This document shows positions 44,123 to 53,949 of a stretch of 64,000 bases of DNA, in pieces (the first letter of the stretch is position 1; the number at the start of each line of letters is the position of its first letter). The stretch comes from Tolumonas osonensis (GTDB taxonomy: Bacteria; Pseudomonadota; Gammaproteobacteria; Enterobacterales; Aeromonadaceae). The translations under genes and the position numbers were made by a program. The stretch is from the NCBI RefSeq assembly GCF_014202415.1, contig NZ_JACHGR010000001.1, forward strand, positions 372,001 to 436,000. The letters are read 5' to 3'. The notes beneath the pieces were generated by a model. That model was not told the DNA's origin. It saw nothing but the letters and a program-made list of their open reading frames with translations, and did no database searches.

Positions 44123-44701
44123 ATGTTGCGTAAACTGCTCCCGTTATCACTGGCCAGTTTATTACTGCTGCAAGGCTGTGTCGGCGTACTGCTGGCTGGC
44201 GGCGCCACTACCGGTGTCATGGTGGCAAAAGACCGGCGCACGGTAACTGCGCAGATGGATGATCAAAAGATCGAATTAAATACCCGGCATGAGCTGTCTG
44301 AACGCACCGATATCTCACGGATCAGCCACATTTCGATAAACAGCCACAACGGCATTGTATTGCTGGTCGGACAAACCCCTTATCGCAAACACAGCGATGA
44401 AGTGCGCGCCATGGCAGAACGTCAGAATGGTGTGCGCAAGGTGTATAACGAAATCAAGGTTGGCGAACCGATTGGCTATGATATCCGTACCAATGACAGC
44501 TGGATCACCTCAAAAGTCCGGACCCGGCTGATTGCAGAGAAAAACTTTGATAGCAGCAATATCAAGGTCATCACAGAAGACAGTCAGGTATTTCTGATGG
44601 GACTGGTAACCCGGGATGAAGGTGAGCTGGCGGTAGAAATTGCCCGTAACGTTTCCGGCGTGTCCAAAGTGATCCGGGTTTTTGAGTACGTACAGCAGTA
44701 A
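44123..44701 (+). CDS. dolP: Dual BON-domain outer-membrane lipoprotein
   Basis: 192 residues. The signal peptide LLPLSLASLLLLQGC ends in a lipobox cysteine at about residue 18. Two BON domains follow: ISHISINSHNGIVLLVGQTP (first) and IKVITEDSQVFLMGLVT (second). DolP (YraP) binds anionic lipids at the outer membrane and supports envelope integrity. Last gene of the lpoA-yraN-diaA-dolP group and followed by a bidirectional terminator. Confidence 0.94.
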   Translation: MLRKLLPLSLASLLLLQGCVGVLLAGGATTGVMVAKDRRTVTAQMDDQKIELNTRHELSERTDISRISHISINSHNGIVLLVGQTPYRKHSDEVRAMAERQNGVRKVYNEIKVGEPIGYDIRTNDSWITSKVRTRLIAEKNFDSSNIKVITEDSQVFLMGLVTRDEGELAVEIARNVSGVSKVIRVFEYVQQ

Positions 44702-44726
44702 ACCGGCTGTAGCCGATAGCATCAAG

Positions 44727-44756
44727 AAAAAAGGGAATCATCAGATTCCCTTTTTT
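44727..44756. terminator. Bidirectional terminator between dolP and sspB
   Basis: AAAAAAGGGAATC (44727-44739) and GATTCCCTTTTTT (44744-44756) form a perfect stem with a 4-base loop. Runs of T follow on both strands, serving the convergent genes. Confidence 0.93.
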
Positions 44757-44764
44757 GTCTCGCG

Positions 44765-45220
44765 TTACTTGACGACACGTAACGTCGGCCGACCATCCGG
44801 ACGGGACGTTGCGGCAGTCTCATCAGCCTTCGGCTTTGCTTCTGCATCCGCGGTTTTTGGGTCAGCGGCTGCATCAGCCTCTGTCCAGGCCGCATAAGCC
44901 GGTTCCGGCGGGAAGAACGTGCCGGCACCGTTTTCACGGGAATGGATCGCCAGCACAGCTGCCATCGGAATGTAAAGCTGATGCGGAACACCACCAAACC
45001 GGGCATTAAAGCTGATCGCCTCATTGTCCATGGTGAATGCCACCACAGCCTGCGGAGCAATATTCAGAACAATCTGCCCGTCCCGCGCGTACTGCTGCGG
45101 CACTTGTACCATTTTGGCTTTTGCGTCCACCAGCAGATGGGGTGTCATCCCGTTATCAAGCAACCATTCATAGAATGCCCGCAACAGATACGGGCGACTG
45201 GGCGTCATGTTCGGTGCCAT
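44765..45220 (-). CDS. sspB: ClpXP specificity-enhancing factor
   Basis: 151 residues. The N-terminal 105 residues form the ssrA-tag-binding domain (SRPYLLRAFYEWLLDNGMTP, ISFNARFGG, LYIPMAAVLAIHSRENG). The rest is a low-complexity acidic and alanine-rich linker ending in PTLRVVK, the ClpX-docking tail. It delivers ssrA-tagged proteins to ClpXP. Its ATG shares one base with the sspA stop (TAATG), so translation is coupled. Confidence 0.96.
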   Translation of the reverse strand: MAPNMTPSRPYLLRAFYEWLLDNGMTPHLLVDAKAKMVQVPQQYARDGQIVLNIAPQAVVAFTMDNEAISFNARFGGVPHQLYIPMAAVLAIHSRENGAGTFFPPEPAYAAWTEADAAADPKTADAEAKPKADETAATSRPDGRPTLRVVK

Positions 45221-45852
45221 TACAGTTGTCCGCTACGCATTTCACGTTCGATATCGGTCAGCGAAGCCTGGAATGATTCACGCTCAAACAAGCGGCTCAT
45301 ATAGGCTTTCAGCTCTTTTGCACCTTTACCGGTGAATTCAATACCCATTACCGGCAGACGCCACAGCAACGGCGCCATGTAGCAGTCTACCTGGCTGAAC
45401 TCTTCGTTCATGAAATAAGGATATTCCTGGAACAGTGGCGCCATCGCCTGCAGATTTTCACGCAGTTGTTTCCGGGCCACTTCTGCATCCGGTGCATTGT
45501 TCAGGATCTTGTCTGCCAGGGAATACCAGTCCAGTTCGATACGGTGCATCATCAGACGGCAGTTACCACGGGCGACCGGATAAACCGGCATCAGCGGCGG
45601 ATGTGGGAAACGCTCGTCCAGATATTCCATGATGATGCGGGAGGTGTAGAGCACCAGATCACGATCAACCAGAGTGGGCACAGAGTTATACGGGTTTAAC
45701 TCCAGCAATTCTTCCGGCAGATTATTTACATCCACCATGCAGATATCAAAGGTCACACCTTTCTCGGCCAGGACGATACGCACCTGGTGACTAAACATGT
45801 CATTGCCGGAGAACAGGGTCATGACGGAGCGCTTGTTGGCAGCGAAAGCCAT
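45220..45852 (-). CDS. sspA: Stringent starvation protein A
   Basis: 210 residues from ATG 45852, which has GGAGGG upstream and gives the standard N-terminus (MAFAANKRSVMTLFSG). It has a glutathione-transferase-like fold: thioredoxin-like residues 10-85 (NPYNSVPTLVDRDLVLY), then an all-helical C-terminal domain. It binds RNA polymerase and alters promoter choice under starvation and acid stress. Operon with sspB. Confidence 0.96.
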   Translation of the reverse strand: MAFAANKRSVMTLFSGNDMFSHQVRIVLAEKGVTFDICMVDVNNLPEELLELNPYNSVPTLVDRDLVLYTSRIIMEYLDERFPHPPLMPVYPVARGNCRLMMHRIELDWYSLADKILNNAPDAEVARKQLRENLQAMAPLFQEYPYFMNEEFSQVDCYMAPLLWRLPVMGIEFTGKGAKELKAYMSRLFERESFQASLTDIEREMRSGQL

Positions 45853-46046
45853 TGTTCCCTCCATTCAGAACAAGAAAAACACGATGGCCACAGCCATCAT
45901 TAATCCGGGGTGTATTACGTGGGTAACACAAGCAGGCTGGCTAGTATATCAAATTTTCAGCAGTTTGAGGATAGAACAATGTCAGTTGTTCGCCTTGATA
46001 TTTGCATCTGGTAAACTGATCATCACCATTATCCCGGAGGAATGTT

Positions 46047-46445
46047 ATGCCGGAAGCAACTGACAACAGTGAAGTCCGCCTTGATAAGTGGCTCTGGGCC
46101 GCCCGTTTTTACAAAACACGGGCACTGGCGCGCAGCATGGTCGAAGGTGGTAAGGTGCATTACAACGGCCAGCGGTCCAAGCCCGGGAAGCTGGTTGAAA
46201 TCGGCGCTATGCTCCGGATCCGTCAGGGATATGACGACAAAGAAGTGCGGGTGCTGGCGCTGAGTGTCCAGCGGTTATCTGCACTCCAGGCACAATTACT
46301 GTATGCCGAAACAGAAGAAAGCATTAAGAAACGTGAACGTAATGCCGAAGCGCACCGGCTGAACGCATTATATGCGCCACACCCCGACAGTAAGCCGGAT
46401 AAGAAACAGCGACGCGATCTGCTGCGCTTTAAACAGGGTGAGTGA
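46047..46445 (+). CDS. hslR: Ribosome-associated heat-shock protein Hsp15
   Basis: 132 residues. The S4 RNA-binding domain is VRLDKWLWAARFYKTRALAR and VHYNGQRSKPGKLVEIG. The C-terminal third is basic (KKRERN, KKQRRDLLRFK). Hsp15 binds free 50S subunits carrying nascent chains and helps rescue stalled translation after heat shock. It precedes hslO by 42 bp in the usual order. Confidence 0.95.
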   Translation: MPEATDNSEVRLDKWLWAARFYKTRALARSMVEGGKVHYNGQRSKPGKLVEIGAMLRIRQGYDDKEVRVLALSVQRLSALQAQLLYAETEESIKKRERNAEAHRLNALYAPHPDSKPDKKQRRDLLRFKQGE

Positions 46446-46487
46446 TGCTCCGGCGTCGTTCCGAATTTAACATTGAGAATATCTGAT

Positions 46488-47384
46488 ATGAGCCAAACTC
46501 CGGATCAACTGCATCGTTTTATTTTTGAAAATTATGAAGTCCGTGGCGAGCTGGTACAGCTGAACCAGACCACCAAGGATATGCTGGGCGGCCATCATTA
46601 TCCGCTGGCGATCCAGCGTTTACTGAGCGAGCTGCTGGTTGCTACCAGTCTGCTGACCGCGACGCTGAAATTTGAAGGTTCCATTACCGTTCAACTGCAG
46701 GGCGATGGCCCGGTACGTTTTGCGGTCATTAATGGTGATCATCAGCAACAATTGCGTGGTGTGGCCCGCTACGAAGGTGTGATTGCCGAAAATGCCGGTC
46801 TGCATGAACTGATTGGCAAAGGTCATATGATGATCACCGTGATCCCGAACGAAGGCGAACGCTATCAGGGGATTGTCGCGCTGGATGGCGATACCCTGGC
46901 CGCGTGTCTGGAAAGCTATTTTGCCCAGTCGGAACAGTTACCAACCCGCATCTGGCTGAAAACGGAACAGCACGAAGAACAGCCGAAGGCCGCCGGGATG
47001 CTGATTCAGGCGATGCCAAACAGCAACAGCGAACAGCATGCGCTGGATTATGAGCATGTGGTCACGCTGACAGACACCATCAAAAGTGAAGAACTGCTGG
47101 ATCTGCCGGCCGGAGAAGTCCTGTATCGCTTATACCATCAGGAAGAAGTGCGTCTGTTTGAACCGCAGGATGTCAGTTTTGTCTGTACCTGTTCGCGCGC
47201 CCGTTGTGAAGCGGCACTGCTGCAGTTAGGAAAAAGCGAAGTGGACTCATTACTGGAAGAACACGACGAAATCAGAATGGACTGCGATTACTGCGGTACG
47301 GAATATCATTTTTCCGCCAGTGATGTCGCCGTACTCTTCAATGATCAGCTGACGCCGCCGGAAGCGCCGCACAAACTGCACTAA
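46488..47384 (+). CDS. hslO: Redox-regulated chaperone Hsp33
   Basis: 298 residues from ATG 46488. The C-terminal zinc centre has [10 protein letters not shown] and [10 protein letters not shown], giving the CxC and CxxC cysteines that form disulfides when oxidised and activate the chaperone. The N-terminal core includes LRGVARYEG and [20 protein letters not shown] strong hairpin terminator follows. In the same operon as hslR. Confidence 0.96.
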   Translation: MSQTPDQLHRFIFENYEVRGELVQLNQTTKDMLGGHHYPLAIQRLLSELLVATSLLTATLKFEGSITVQLQGDGPVRFAVINGDHQQQLRGVARYEGVIAENAGLHELIGKGHMMITVIPNEGERYQGIVALDGDTLAACLESYFAQSEQLPTRIWLKTEQHEEQPKAAGMLIQAMPNSNSEQHALDYEHVVTLTDTIKSEELLDLPAGEVLYRLYHQEEVRLFEPQDVSFVCTCSRARCEAALLQLGKSEVDSLLEEHDEIRMDCDYCGTEYHFSASDVAVLFNDQLTPPEAPHKLH

Positions 47385-47402
47385 AATATAATATCGAATA
47401 AA

Positions 47403-47440
47403 AACCACCAGTTAGCAGATTTAGCTGTTAACTGGTGGTT
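47403..47440 (+). terminator. Terminator of hslRO
   Basis: AACCACCAGTTA (47403-47414) and TAACTGGTGGTT (47429-47440) form a perfect 12-bp stem with a 14-base loop, 19 bp after the hslO stop. Confidence 0.8.
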
Positions 47441-47639
47441 CTCTGACTTGTCTTAACGGCGTATTCTGCCATCTCAAATGGCTACGTTCTGTTGCCATGA
47501 TCGCAAAACAAACTTAATCCGTAAAAACTGTAAGCTTATCCTCATTATTTGAAGTCGCCGCTATAAATCACGCCAGAAGCTCCTAAACTGAATCCAGTTG
47601 TACCGACTCCCTTAATTGGTCACATACAGGAGCACTATT

Positions 47640-49247
47640 ATGACTACTGCCCGTTTAGACCTTGAACGCTATGGTATTGTTAACGTAAAAGAAATCGTCC
47701 GTAATCCCTCTTATGATCAGTTATATGAAGAAGAACTGAATCCGGATCTGGTTGGCTATGAACGCGGTGTTGTCACCAAATTAGGTGCCATTAACGTCAA
47801 AACCGGCATTTTTACCGGCCGTTCCCCGAAAGACAAATACCTGGTCATGGATGATACGACCCGCGACACCGTCTGGTGGTCTGAGGGTGGCAAAAATGAC
47901 AACAAACCAATCACACCGGCGATCTGGTCTGAACTGAAAAAACTGGTAGCAGAAGAACTTTCCGGAAAACGTCTGTTTGTCATTGACGGTTTCTGCGGCG
48001 CCAATCCTGACAGCCGCCTCGCGGTGCGCATTATTACCGAAGTCGCCTGGCAGGCTCACTTTGCCAAAAATATGTTTATCCGCCCCAGCGAAGAAGAGCT
48101 GGTGGGTTTTGAGCCTGATTTCGTGGTGCTGAACGGCGCGGAAACCGTGAATCCGAACTGGAAAGAACAGGGTCTGAATTCGGAAAACTTTGTCGCCTTC
48201 AACCTGACAGAAAAAATGCAGGTCATCGGTGGCACCTGGTATGGCGGCGAAATGAAGAAAGGGCTGTTCTCTGTCATGAACTACCTGCTGCCGCTGCGTG
48301 GTATTGCCTCCATGCACTGCTCTGCCAACGTCGGTAAAGACGGTGATGTGGCTATCTTCTTTGGTTTGTCCGGTACCGGCAAAACCACGCTGTCTGCGGA
48401 TCCGAAACGCCTGCTGATCGGTGATGACGAACATGGCTGGGACGATGACGGTGTCTTCAACTTTGAAGGCGGCTGCTATGCAAAAACCATCAAGCTGAGC
48501 AAAGAAGCCGAGCCGGATATCTATAATGCCATCCGTCGTGATGCCCTGCTGGAAAACGTGACCGTGGATGCCGAAGGCAATGTCGATTTTGATGACGGCT
48601 CAATCACGGAAAATACTCGGGTATCCTATCCGATCTATCACATTGATAATATTGTCAAACCGGTATCGAAAGCCGGTCCGGCGAAAAAAGTGATCTTCCT
48701 GACCGCCGACGCCTTCGGGGTATTGCCACCGGTCTCCAAACTAACGCATGACCAGACTCAGTATCACTTCCTGGCAGGCTTTACCGCCAAACTGGCCGGG
48801 ACAGAACGCGGAGTCACCGAACCGACACCGACGTTCTCGGCCTGCTTCGGCAAGGCGTTCCTGACGCTGCATCCGACCCAGTACAGTGAAGTGCTGGTAA
48901 AACGCATGGAAGCCTCTGGTGCTGACTGCTATCTGGTCAATACCGGCTGGAACGGCACCGGCAAACGTATCTCGATCCATGATACCCGCGCCATTATTGA
49001 TGCCATCCTGGACGGCTCCATTGATAAGGCACCGATGAAAACCTTGCCGATCTTTAACCTGGCAATGCCGATTGATCTGCCGGGCGTAAATCCGCAGATC
49101 CTGGATCCTCGGGACACGTACACGGATCCGGCAGAATGGCAACGTAAAGCGGAAGATCTGGCGCAGCGTTTCATCAAAAACTTTGTGCAATACACTGACA
49201 ATGAACAGGGTAAACGCCTGATTGCCGCCGGTCCGCAACTGCCCTGA
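47640..49247 (+). CDS. pckA: ATP-dependent phosphoenolpyruvate carboxykinase
   Basis: 535 residues from ATG 47640 (GGAG seven bases upstream). The P-loop is [16 protein letters not shown], the metal site [13 protein letters not shown] and the active-site segment [16 protein letters not shown]. It interconverts oxaloacetate plus ATP with PEP plus CO2 plus ADP. In fermenting bacteria it may run towards oxaloacetate to make C4 acids, which fits the oxaloacetate decarboxylase genes near 62 kb. Monocistronic, with a terminator at 49291-49311. Confidence 0.97.
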   Translation: MTTARLDLERYGIVNVKEIVRNPSYDQLYEEELNPDLVGYERGVVTKLGAINVKTGIFTGRSPKDKYLVMDDTTRDTVWWSEGGKNDNKPITPAIWSELKKLVAEELSGKRLFVIDGFCGANPDSRLAVRIITEVAWQAHFAKNMFIRPSEEELVGFEPDFVVLNGAETVNPNWKEQGLNSENFVAFNLTEKMQVIGGTWYGGEMKKGLFSVMNYLLPLRGIASMHCSANVGKDGDVAIFFGLSGTGKTTLSADPKRLLIGDDEHGWDDDGVFNFEGGCYAKTIKLSKEAEPDIYNAIRRDALLENVTVDAEGNVDFDDGSITENTRVSYPIYHIDNIVKPVSKAGPAKKVIFLTADAFGVLPPVSKLTHDQTQYHFLAGFTAKLAGTERGVTEPTPTFSACFGKAFLTLHPTQYSEVLVKRMEASGADCYLVNTGWNGTGKRISIHDTRAIIDAILDGSIDKAPMKTLPIFNLAMPIDLPGVNPQILDPRDTYTDPAEWQRKAEDLAQRFIKNFVQYTDNEQGKRLIAAGPQLP

Positions 49248-49290
49248 TTTTATATCCGGGTAGCGGCGTAACAGCTTGTTTACATCTCCG

Positions 49291-49311
49291 GGAGCCACAT
49301 AATGTGGCTCC
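49291..49311 (+). terminator. Terminator of pckA
   Basis: GGAGCCACAT (49291-49300) and ATGTGGCTCC (49302-49311) are perfectly complementary and followed by TTTATTTTA. Confidence 0.9.
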
Positions 49312-49442
49312 TTTATTTTACTAAAATACATTGCTTTTTCTGCAGCCCTTATCTGGCAAGGGCTACAGGATTTTCAAGTGATTCTGTCACACAAAGAACA
49401 CTTTTTTTCACTGATGAAGCGCTATCCAAATCTTGCGATTCC

Positions 49443-49456
49443 CTGTTTTAGATCAA
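49443..49456. promoter_or_regulatory. Possible FNR site upstream of nrdD
   Basis: CTGTT-TTAG-ATCAA has a perfect right half and a degenerate left half compared with TTGAT-N4-ATCAA. It is placed before an anaerobic gene and before the NrdR boxes. Weak by sequence alone. Confidence 0.35.
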
Positions 49457-49486
49457 AAAAATACCAACTATCTTTCTGCAGAAAAT

Positions 49487-49532
49487 CGCAATATATAGTT
49501 AAATTCGCTCCAACTTGAACTATATATAGTAG
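49487..49532. promoter_or_regulatory. Paired NrdR-like boxes of nrdD
   Basis: Box 1 CGCAATATATAGTTAA (49487-49502) and box 2 GAACTATATATAGTAG (49517-49532) match the NrdR consensus around a TATAT core. Their centres are 30 bp apart, about three helical turns, the typical paired arrangement. NrdR senses dATP/ATP and represses ribonucleotide reductase genes. Confidence 0.82.
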
Positions 49533-49579
49533 TACCACCACAACGACACACAATGTCGGATTAGCACGAGGGCTAAGAA

Positions 49580-51703
49580 ATGCAAGCAAAACCGCTGGTA
49601 ATCAAACGCGACGGATGCCGCGTATCGTTTGATGGCTCACGCATATGGCAGGCGGTGGCAAAAGCCGCTGAAGCCGTAAACGTAAGAGACGACGCGTATT
49701 GCGCCTCAGTAGCTGGTCAGATCGCGTCACAGTTAGCCGGACGTGATGAAGTCGATATCAGTGAAGTACAGACGCTGGTCGAAAACCTGTTGATGGAAGG
49801 TCCGCACAAGAAGCTGGCGCGTGCCTACATTGAATATCGCCACGACCGTGATTTAGCGCGTGAAAAACAAGGCCGTTTGAATAAAGAGATCCAGGGACTG
49901 ATCCATCAGACCAATGCCGAGCTGCTGAACGAAAACGCCAACAAAGACAGCAAGGTGATCCCGACCCAGCGCGACCTGCTGGCCGGTATCGTTGCCAAAC
50001 ACTACGCCAAACAGCATATGCTGCCGCGTGACGTCGTGCAGGCACATGAAAGTGGCGAGATCCATTTCCATGATCTCGACTATTCGCCGTTCTTCCCGAT
50101 GTTCAACTGTATGCTGATTGATATCGAAGGCATGCTGACCCATGGTTTCAAAATGGGTAATGCAGAAATTGATACCCCGAAATCAATCTCTACCGCGACG
50201 GCGGTAACGGCTCAGATCATCGCTCAGGTTGCCAGCCATATCTATGGCGGTACCACCATCAACCGCATTGATGAAGTTCTGGCACCGTACGTGACCCAGA
50301 GTTTCGAAAAACACCGCAAGGTTGCGGAAGAGTGGTCGATTGCGGACGTGGAAGGCTATGCGCATGCGCGTACCGAAAAAGAGTGTTATGACGCCTTCCA
50401 GTCACTGGAATATGAAGTCAACACGCTGCATACCGCCAATGGTCAGACACCGTTTGTGACCTTCGGTTTTGGCCTGGGTGAAAGCTGGGAATCCCGCCTG
50501 ATCCAGAAGTCGATCCTGCAGAACCGTATTGCCGGTCTGGGTAAGAACCACAAGACAGCCGTGTTCCCGAAACTGGTGTTTGCGATCCGTGACGGCATCA
50601 ATCACAAGAAAACCGACCCGAACTACGATATCAAGCAACTGGCGCTGGAATGTGCCAGCAAGCGGATGTATCCGGATATTCTGAACTACGATCAGGTCGT
50701 AAAAGTGACCGGTTCGTTCAAAACGCCGATGGGCTGCCGCAGCTTCTTGGGTGTTTACGAAGAGAACGGTAAACAGTATCACGAAGGCCGTAACAACCTG
50801 GGTGTAGTCAGTCTGAACCTGCCTCGTATCGCACTGGAAGCCCGTGACGAAGCCCATTTCTTCGACCTGCTGGATAGTCGTCTGCGTCTGTGCAAAAAGG
50901 CTCTGATGGCACGTATCGAGCGTCTGAATGGCGTGAAAGCGCGGGTAGCGCCGATCCTGTATATGGAAGGTGCCTGTGGCGTTCGTCTGAAAGCTGATGA
51001 TGATGTTTCTCAGATCTTCAAAAATGGCCGCGCCTCTATTTCGCTGGGCTATATCGGCGTGCATGAAACCATCAATGCGCTGTATGGCAATCAGAAACAC
51101 GTATTCGATGATGAAGTGCTGCGTCAGAAAGCGGTGGCAATCGTGCAGAAACTGCGTGATGCGGTTGATGCCTGGAAACAGGAAACCGGCTACGGTTTCA
51201 GCCTGTACAGCACACCAAGCGAAAACCTGTGCAACCGTTTCTGCCACCTGGATACCAAAACCTTTGGTATGCGTGACGGTGTAACCGATAAAGGCTATTA
51301 CACCAACAGTTTCCACCTGGATGTGGAGAAGAAGGTAGATCCTTACGCGAAGATCGATTTCGAGATGGCTTATCCGCCTATCGCGAACGGTGGTTTCATC
51401 TGCTACGGTGAATATCCTAACATTCAGCACAATCTGGAAGCGCTGGAAAATGTCTGGGATTACAGCTACGACCGGGTGCCTTACTACGGTACCAACACCC
51501 CGATCGATGAGTGTTACGAATGTGGTTTTACCGGTGAGTTCGAGTGTACCAGCAAAGGTTTCACCTGCCCGAAATGCGGCAACCACGACTCGACCAAGGT
51601 ATCGGTGACCCGTCGTGTCTGCGGCTACCTCGGCAGTCCGGATGCCCGTCCGTTCAACGCAGGTAAACAGGAAGAAGTAAAACGCCGGGTGAAACATCTC
51701 TGA
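49580..51703 (+). CDS. nrdD: Anaerobic ribonucleoside-triphosphate reductase, catalytic subunit
   Basis: 707 residues. The N-terminal ATP-cone is VIKRDGCRVSFDGSRIWQAV. The catalytic domain carries YFHDLDYSPF-like metal/formate motifs (HFHDLDYSPFFPMFNC). A C-terminal zinc site has YECGFTGEFEC and CPKCGN, and the glycyl-radical loop is RRVCGYLGSPDARPFN. It reduces NTPs to dNTPs without oxygen. The activase gene nrdG, normally next to it, is absent here; a lipoprotein gene follows the terminator instead. Regulated by NrdR and perhaps FNR sites upstream. Confidence 0.97.
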   Translation: MQAKPLVIKRDGCRVSFDGSRIWQAVAKAAEAVNVRDDAYCASVAGQIASQLAGRDEVDISEVQTLVENLLMEGPHKKLARAYIEYRHDRDLAREKQGRLNKEIQGLIHQTNAELLNENANKDSKVIPTQRDLLAGIVAKHYAKQHMLPRDVVQAHESGEIHFHDLDYSPFFPMFNCMLIDIEGMLTHGFKMGNAEIDTPKSISTATAVTAQIIAQVASHIYGGTTINRIDEVLAPYVTQSFEKHRKVAEEWSIADVEGYAHARTEKECYDAFQSLEYEVNTLHTANGQTPFVTFGFGLGESWESRLIQKSILQNRIAGLGKNHKTAVFPKLVFAIRDGINHKKTDPNYDIKQLALECASKRMYPDILNYDQVVKVTGSFKTPMGCRSFLGVYEENGKQYHEGRNNLGVVSLNLPRIALEARDEAHFFDLLDSRLRLCKKALMARIERLNGVKARVAPILYMEGACGVRLKADDDVSQIFKNGRASISLGYIGVHETINALYGNQKHVFDDEVLRQKAVAIVQKLRDAVDAWKQETGYGFSLYSTPSENLCNRFCHLDTKTFGMRDGVTDKGYYTNSFHLDVEKKVDPYAKIDFEMAYPPIANGGFICYGEYPNIQHNLEALENVWDYSYDRVPYYGTNTPIDECYECGFTGEFECTSKGFTCPKCGNHDSTKVSVTRRVCGYLGSPDARPFNAGKQEEVKRRVKHL

Positions 51704-51731
51704 TAGCCCACCTGGCACCAGTTCAGGGAAA

Positions 51732-51764
51732 AAAACCGCCGGACGGGAAACTGCCGGCGGTTTT
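51732..51764 (+). terminator. Terminator of nrdD
   Basis: AAAACCGCCGG (51732-51742) pairs with CCGGCGGTTTT (51754-51764) around an 11-base loop, followed by CTTTTC. Confidence 0.92.
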
Positions 51765-51828
51765 CTTTTCCGCGCGATCCGAAAAAGTGAGCTATCATGC
51801 CGCTCATTTCTGACTGTAGTAGATGTAG

Positions 51829-52440
51829 ATGAAGACTCCACTGTTTGCAAAACCGGCCGGTGCGGTGCCGGCGAGACATGCCTGTCGTTTTCTGCTGGCC
51901 ACGCTGCTTTGCTCCGGTCTGGCCTTATCCGGTTGTACCCGTTTCGAACCTGATGCAGCAAAAAACAGTGCTCAGAGTACCCTGAAGCAACCATCACTGC
52001 CGGGGCAAACATGTTCCCCTGCCCGCCCGCAGACCGGACTGGTCGGCCTGCTGGATGAAACGCTGGCGAAAACCAAAGAGGCGAAGGCATGGCCGGTCAG
52101 CAAGAGTGATCGCTGCAAGCATCAGTTTCCCTATCACTTCACCGTGATTTCCGTCTCGCCGGTGCTGGTTATAGGGACACCGCTGACCTCCCCGGCAGAG
52201 GCAAACTGCGTCTCCGGCAATGCCTCCATTCATTGTCTGCGCTCGGAACGGTTTGCCGGCAGATATGAAGTGGCCGATACATTTACCCACGCGTCGGGAC
52301 TGGTCTGGTTTTCCCCGGAACATGGTCCCCGGTTGTTCGATATTCCCCAGCATGCAAAAAGTATGTATCTGCTGATCAATGGCAAATCGCTCAGACTTAA
52401 GCGGAAGGGAAACCAGTGGGTATTTGCCCATAAGCGGTAG
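51829..52440 (+). CDS. Unknown lipoprotein
   Basis: 203 residues. The basic start MKTPLFAKPAGAVPARHA is followed by a hydrophobic stretch and lipobox LALSGC (cysteine about residue 36), so it is probably a lipoprotein anchored in the envelope. The mature part has five or six further cysteines (QTCSPARP, SDRCKHQF, EANCVSGN, IHCLRSE), so disulfides in the periplasm are likely. The C-terminal portion is beta-rich (LFDIPQHAKSMYLLINGKSL). I do not recognise the family. Its stop codon abuts, with no spacer, the stop of the convergent CHASE-PAS gene. Confidence 0.75.
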   Translation: MKTPLFAKPAGAVPARHACRFLLATLLCSGLALSGCTRFEPDAAKNSAQSTLKQPSLPGQTCSPARPQTGLVGLLDETLAKTKEAKAWPVSKSDRCKHQFPYHFTVISVSPVLVIGTPLTSPAEANCVSGNASIHCLRSERFAGRYEVADTFTHASGLVWFSPEHGPRLFDIPQHAKSMYLLINGKSLRLKRKGNQWVFAHKR

Positions 52441-53751
52441 TTATCTGAAGCGGCTGATATCAAACATCACCCCTTCCAGCCACAGCGGTGTGCCGGATTC
52501 ATCATAAAGAACGCGGCCCCGTAGGTTGCTCCACAGGATCCGGCCGTCATCACGCTTGATCCGGAGTGTGACATCGAAGGCGGCCGGCCGGGTTTTCGCC
52601 TCAGTCACCGCCGCCGTAAACCGGGCCTGATCATCCGGATGGATCACCTGATCCAGGGATAACGCTTTCGTCAGGAAACGCTCCTGCGGGATGCCGGTCA
52701 GCGCTTCAATGCCATGCCCGATATATTGTACCTGCCATGGGAATTCCGGTTTGACCCGGAATACCGCGCCAGAAAGATGCTCTTCCAGCCGGTTAAAATT
52801 CTCGTCAGTCAGCTCCAGCCTGACCGTCAGTTCACGGATCGTGCGCAGACGATTGCTATTAATAAACAGCACAACAAACAAGAGCAGATCCAGCGCCATG
52901 CCGCCGAAGCGGATGATTGCAGGTAACCAGCTGATGGTACTTTCCTCAAATTCCGGTGTGCTGCGAAAATGAAGTGTCCAGATATGGCCATCGATCGCGA
53001 GTTCTCGTTCTGTGGCGTAGCGGGTCGCCGGATCACTTGATGTGGAGGAATACAGTAGATTTTCCCGGACGGGTTTCCCGTCAAATAACTCAATGACCAC
53101 ATCACGATTAACCTGTTCCGCCAGAACACTTTGCATGAATTCCGCAGCCCGGAACGGGATATAGGCAAAACCGAGCAATGCCCGGCGCCGGGCTGGTATC
53201 GTATCGACGGGCTCATGCTGCTGATAAATAGCCAAATACAGCACAAAATTCGCTGGTTCCAGGGCATCGGTCGTCAGTCCGGAGGTTATCCGGCGTGACA
53301 GCGTGATCTGACCACTGTCGCGGGCCTGCTCCATGGCCATACGCAGCACTGGATCGGCGTTCAGATGATCACCTGGTGGTTCAATGAATACCACCTTGCC
53401 GAGCGGATCCTGAATGCCTAAGCCTCGGCTACCGGCCAGATATCGTTCCGGTTTCAGCGTACTGACATAGTCATGCCAGCTGGCCCGGGTGACCTCATCG
53501 GCGGTGGCAAACAGTCCGGCCGTCGCATGCAGAGCCTGAATGTAATCCTGCAGCCGGTTCACAATACCGGTTTTTTGTTTTTCCACCCGGGAGTGAAAGC
53601 GATCCAGTGACTGGTTAATCAGCGTGATTTCCGCGTATTGCCATAAGCCGGTGGTCGCGGTCAGCATGCAGACCAGCGCGAACCAGGGAAAACCTTTGCC
53701 GGAAAAACAGCTGCGGAGCCACTGCAATACAGGCGCTTTGATGCCAGACAT
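52441..53751 (-). CDS. Membrane sensor with CHASE and PAS domains but no output domain
   Basis: 436 residues from ATG 53751 (GGGGGTG upstream). A first membrane span lies near residues 20-40 (GFPWFALVCMLTATTGLW). Residues about 75-265 form a periplasmic CHASE domain (RGLGIQDPLG, LLGFAYIPFRAAEFMQSVL). A second span lies near 285-310. A PAS domain with its PAC segment follows (about 325-436; VQYIGHGIEALTGIP, RIKRDDGRILWSNLRGRVLY). The chain stops at FDISRFR, exactly where GGDEF, EAL or histidine-kinase modules usually begin. It is therefore either truncated or acts by protein contact. Convergent with the lipoprotein gene. Confidence 0.82.
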   Translation of the reverse strand: MSGIKAPVLQWLRSCFSGKGFPWFALVCMLTATTGLWQYAEITLINQSLDRFHSRVEKQKTGIVNRLQDYIQALHATAGLFATADEVTRASWHDYVSTLKPERYLAGSRGLGIQDPLGKVVFIEPPGDHLNADPVLRMAMEQARDSGQITLSRRITSGLTTDALEPANFVLYLAIYQQHEPVDTIPARRRALLGFAYIPFRAAEFMQSVLAEQVNRDVVIELFDGKPVRENLLYSSTSSDPATRYATERELAIDGHIWTLHFRSTPEFEESTISWLPAIIRFGGMALDLLLFVVLFINSNRLRTIRELTVRLELTDENFNRLEEHLSGAVFRVKPEFPWQVQYIGHGIEALTGIPQERFLTKALSLDQVIHPDDQARFTAAVTEAKTRPAAFDVTLRIKRDDGRILWSNLRGRVLYDESGTPLWLEGVMFDISRFR

Positions 53752-53949
53752 CGTCACCCCCGTAAAATCAGTCGTCCTATTTATAAGTATATAAGAGTTC
53801 CGGAGGCTGTAGTCCGGACCAGGAGATCTGCAGGTTATCTGTCGCAAAGTCGACGAAAAAAGCGGTGGATGCACTTGTATACTTTCTGCCGGGACACCAT
53901 AACTAATGACAGGACTTCGTTAACCAGCTTCGAACCTGAGGAGGCTTTT

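Noticed and set aside
50402-52090. Very long minus-strand ORF opposite nrdD
   Set aside because: It mirrors the codon structure of a certain gene. It has no family pattern and is an antisense artefact of biased codon use.
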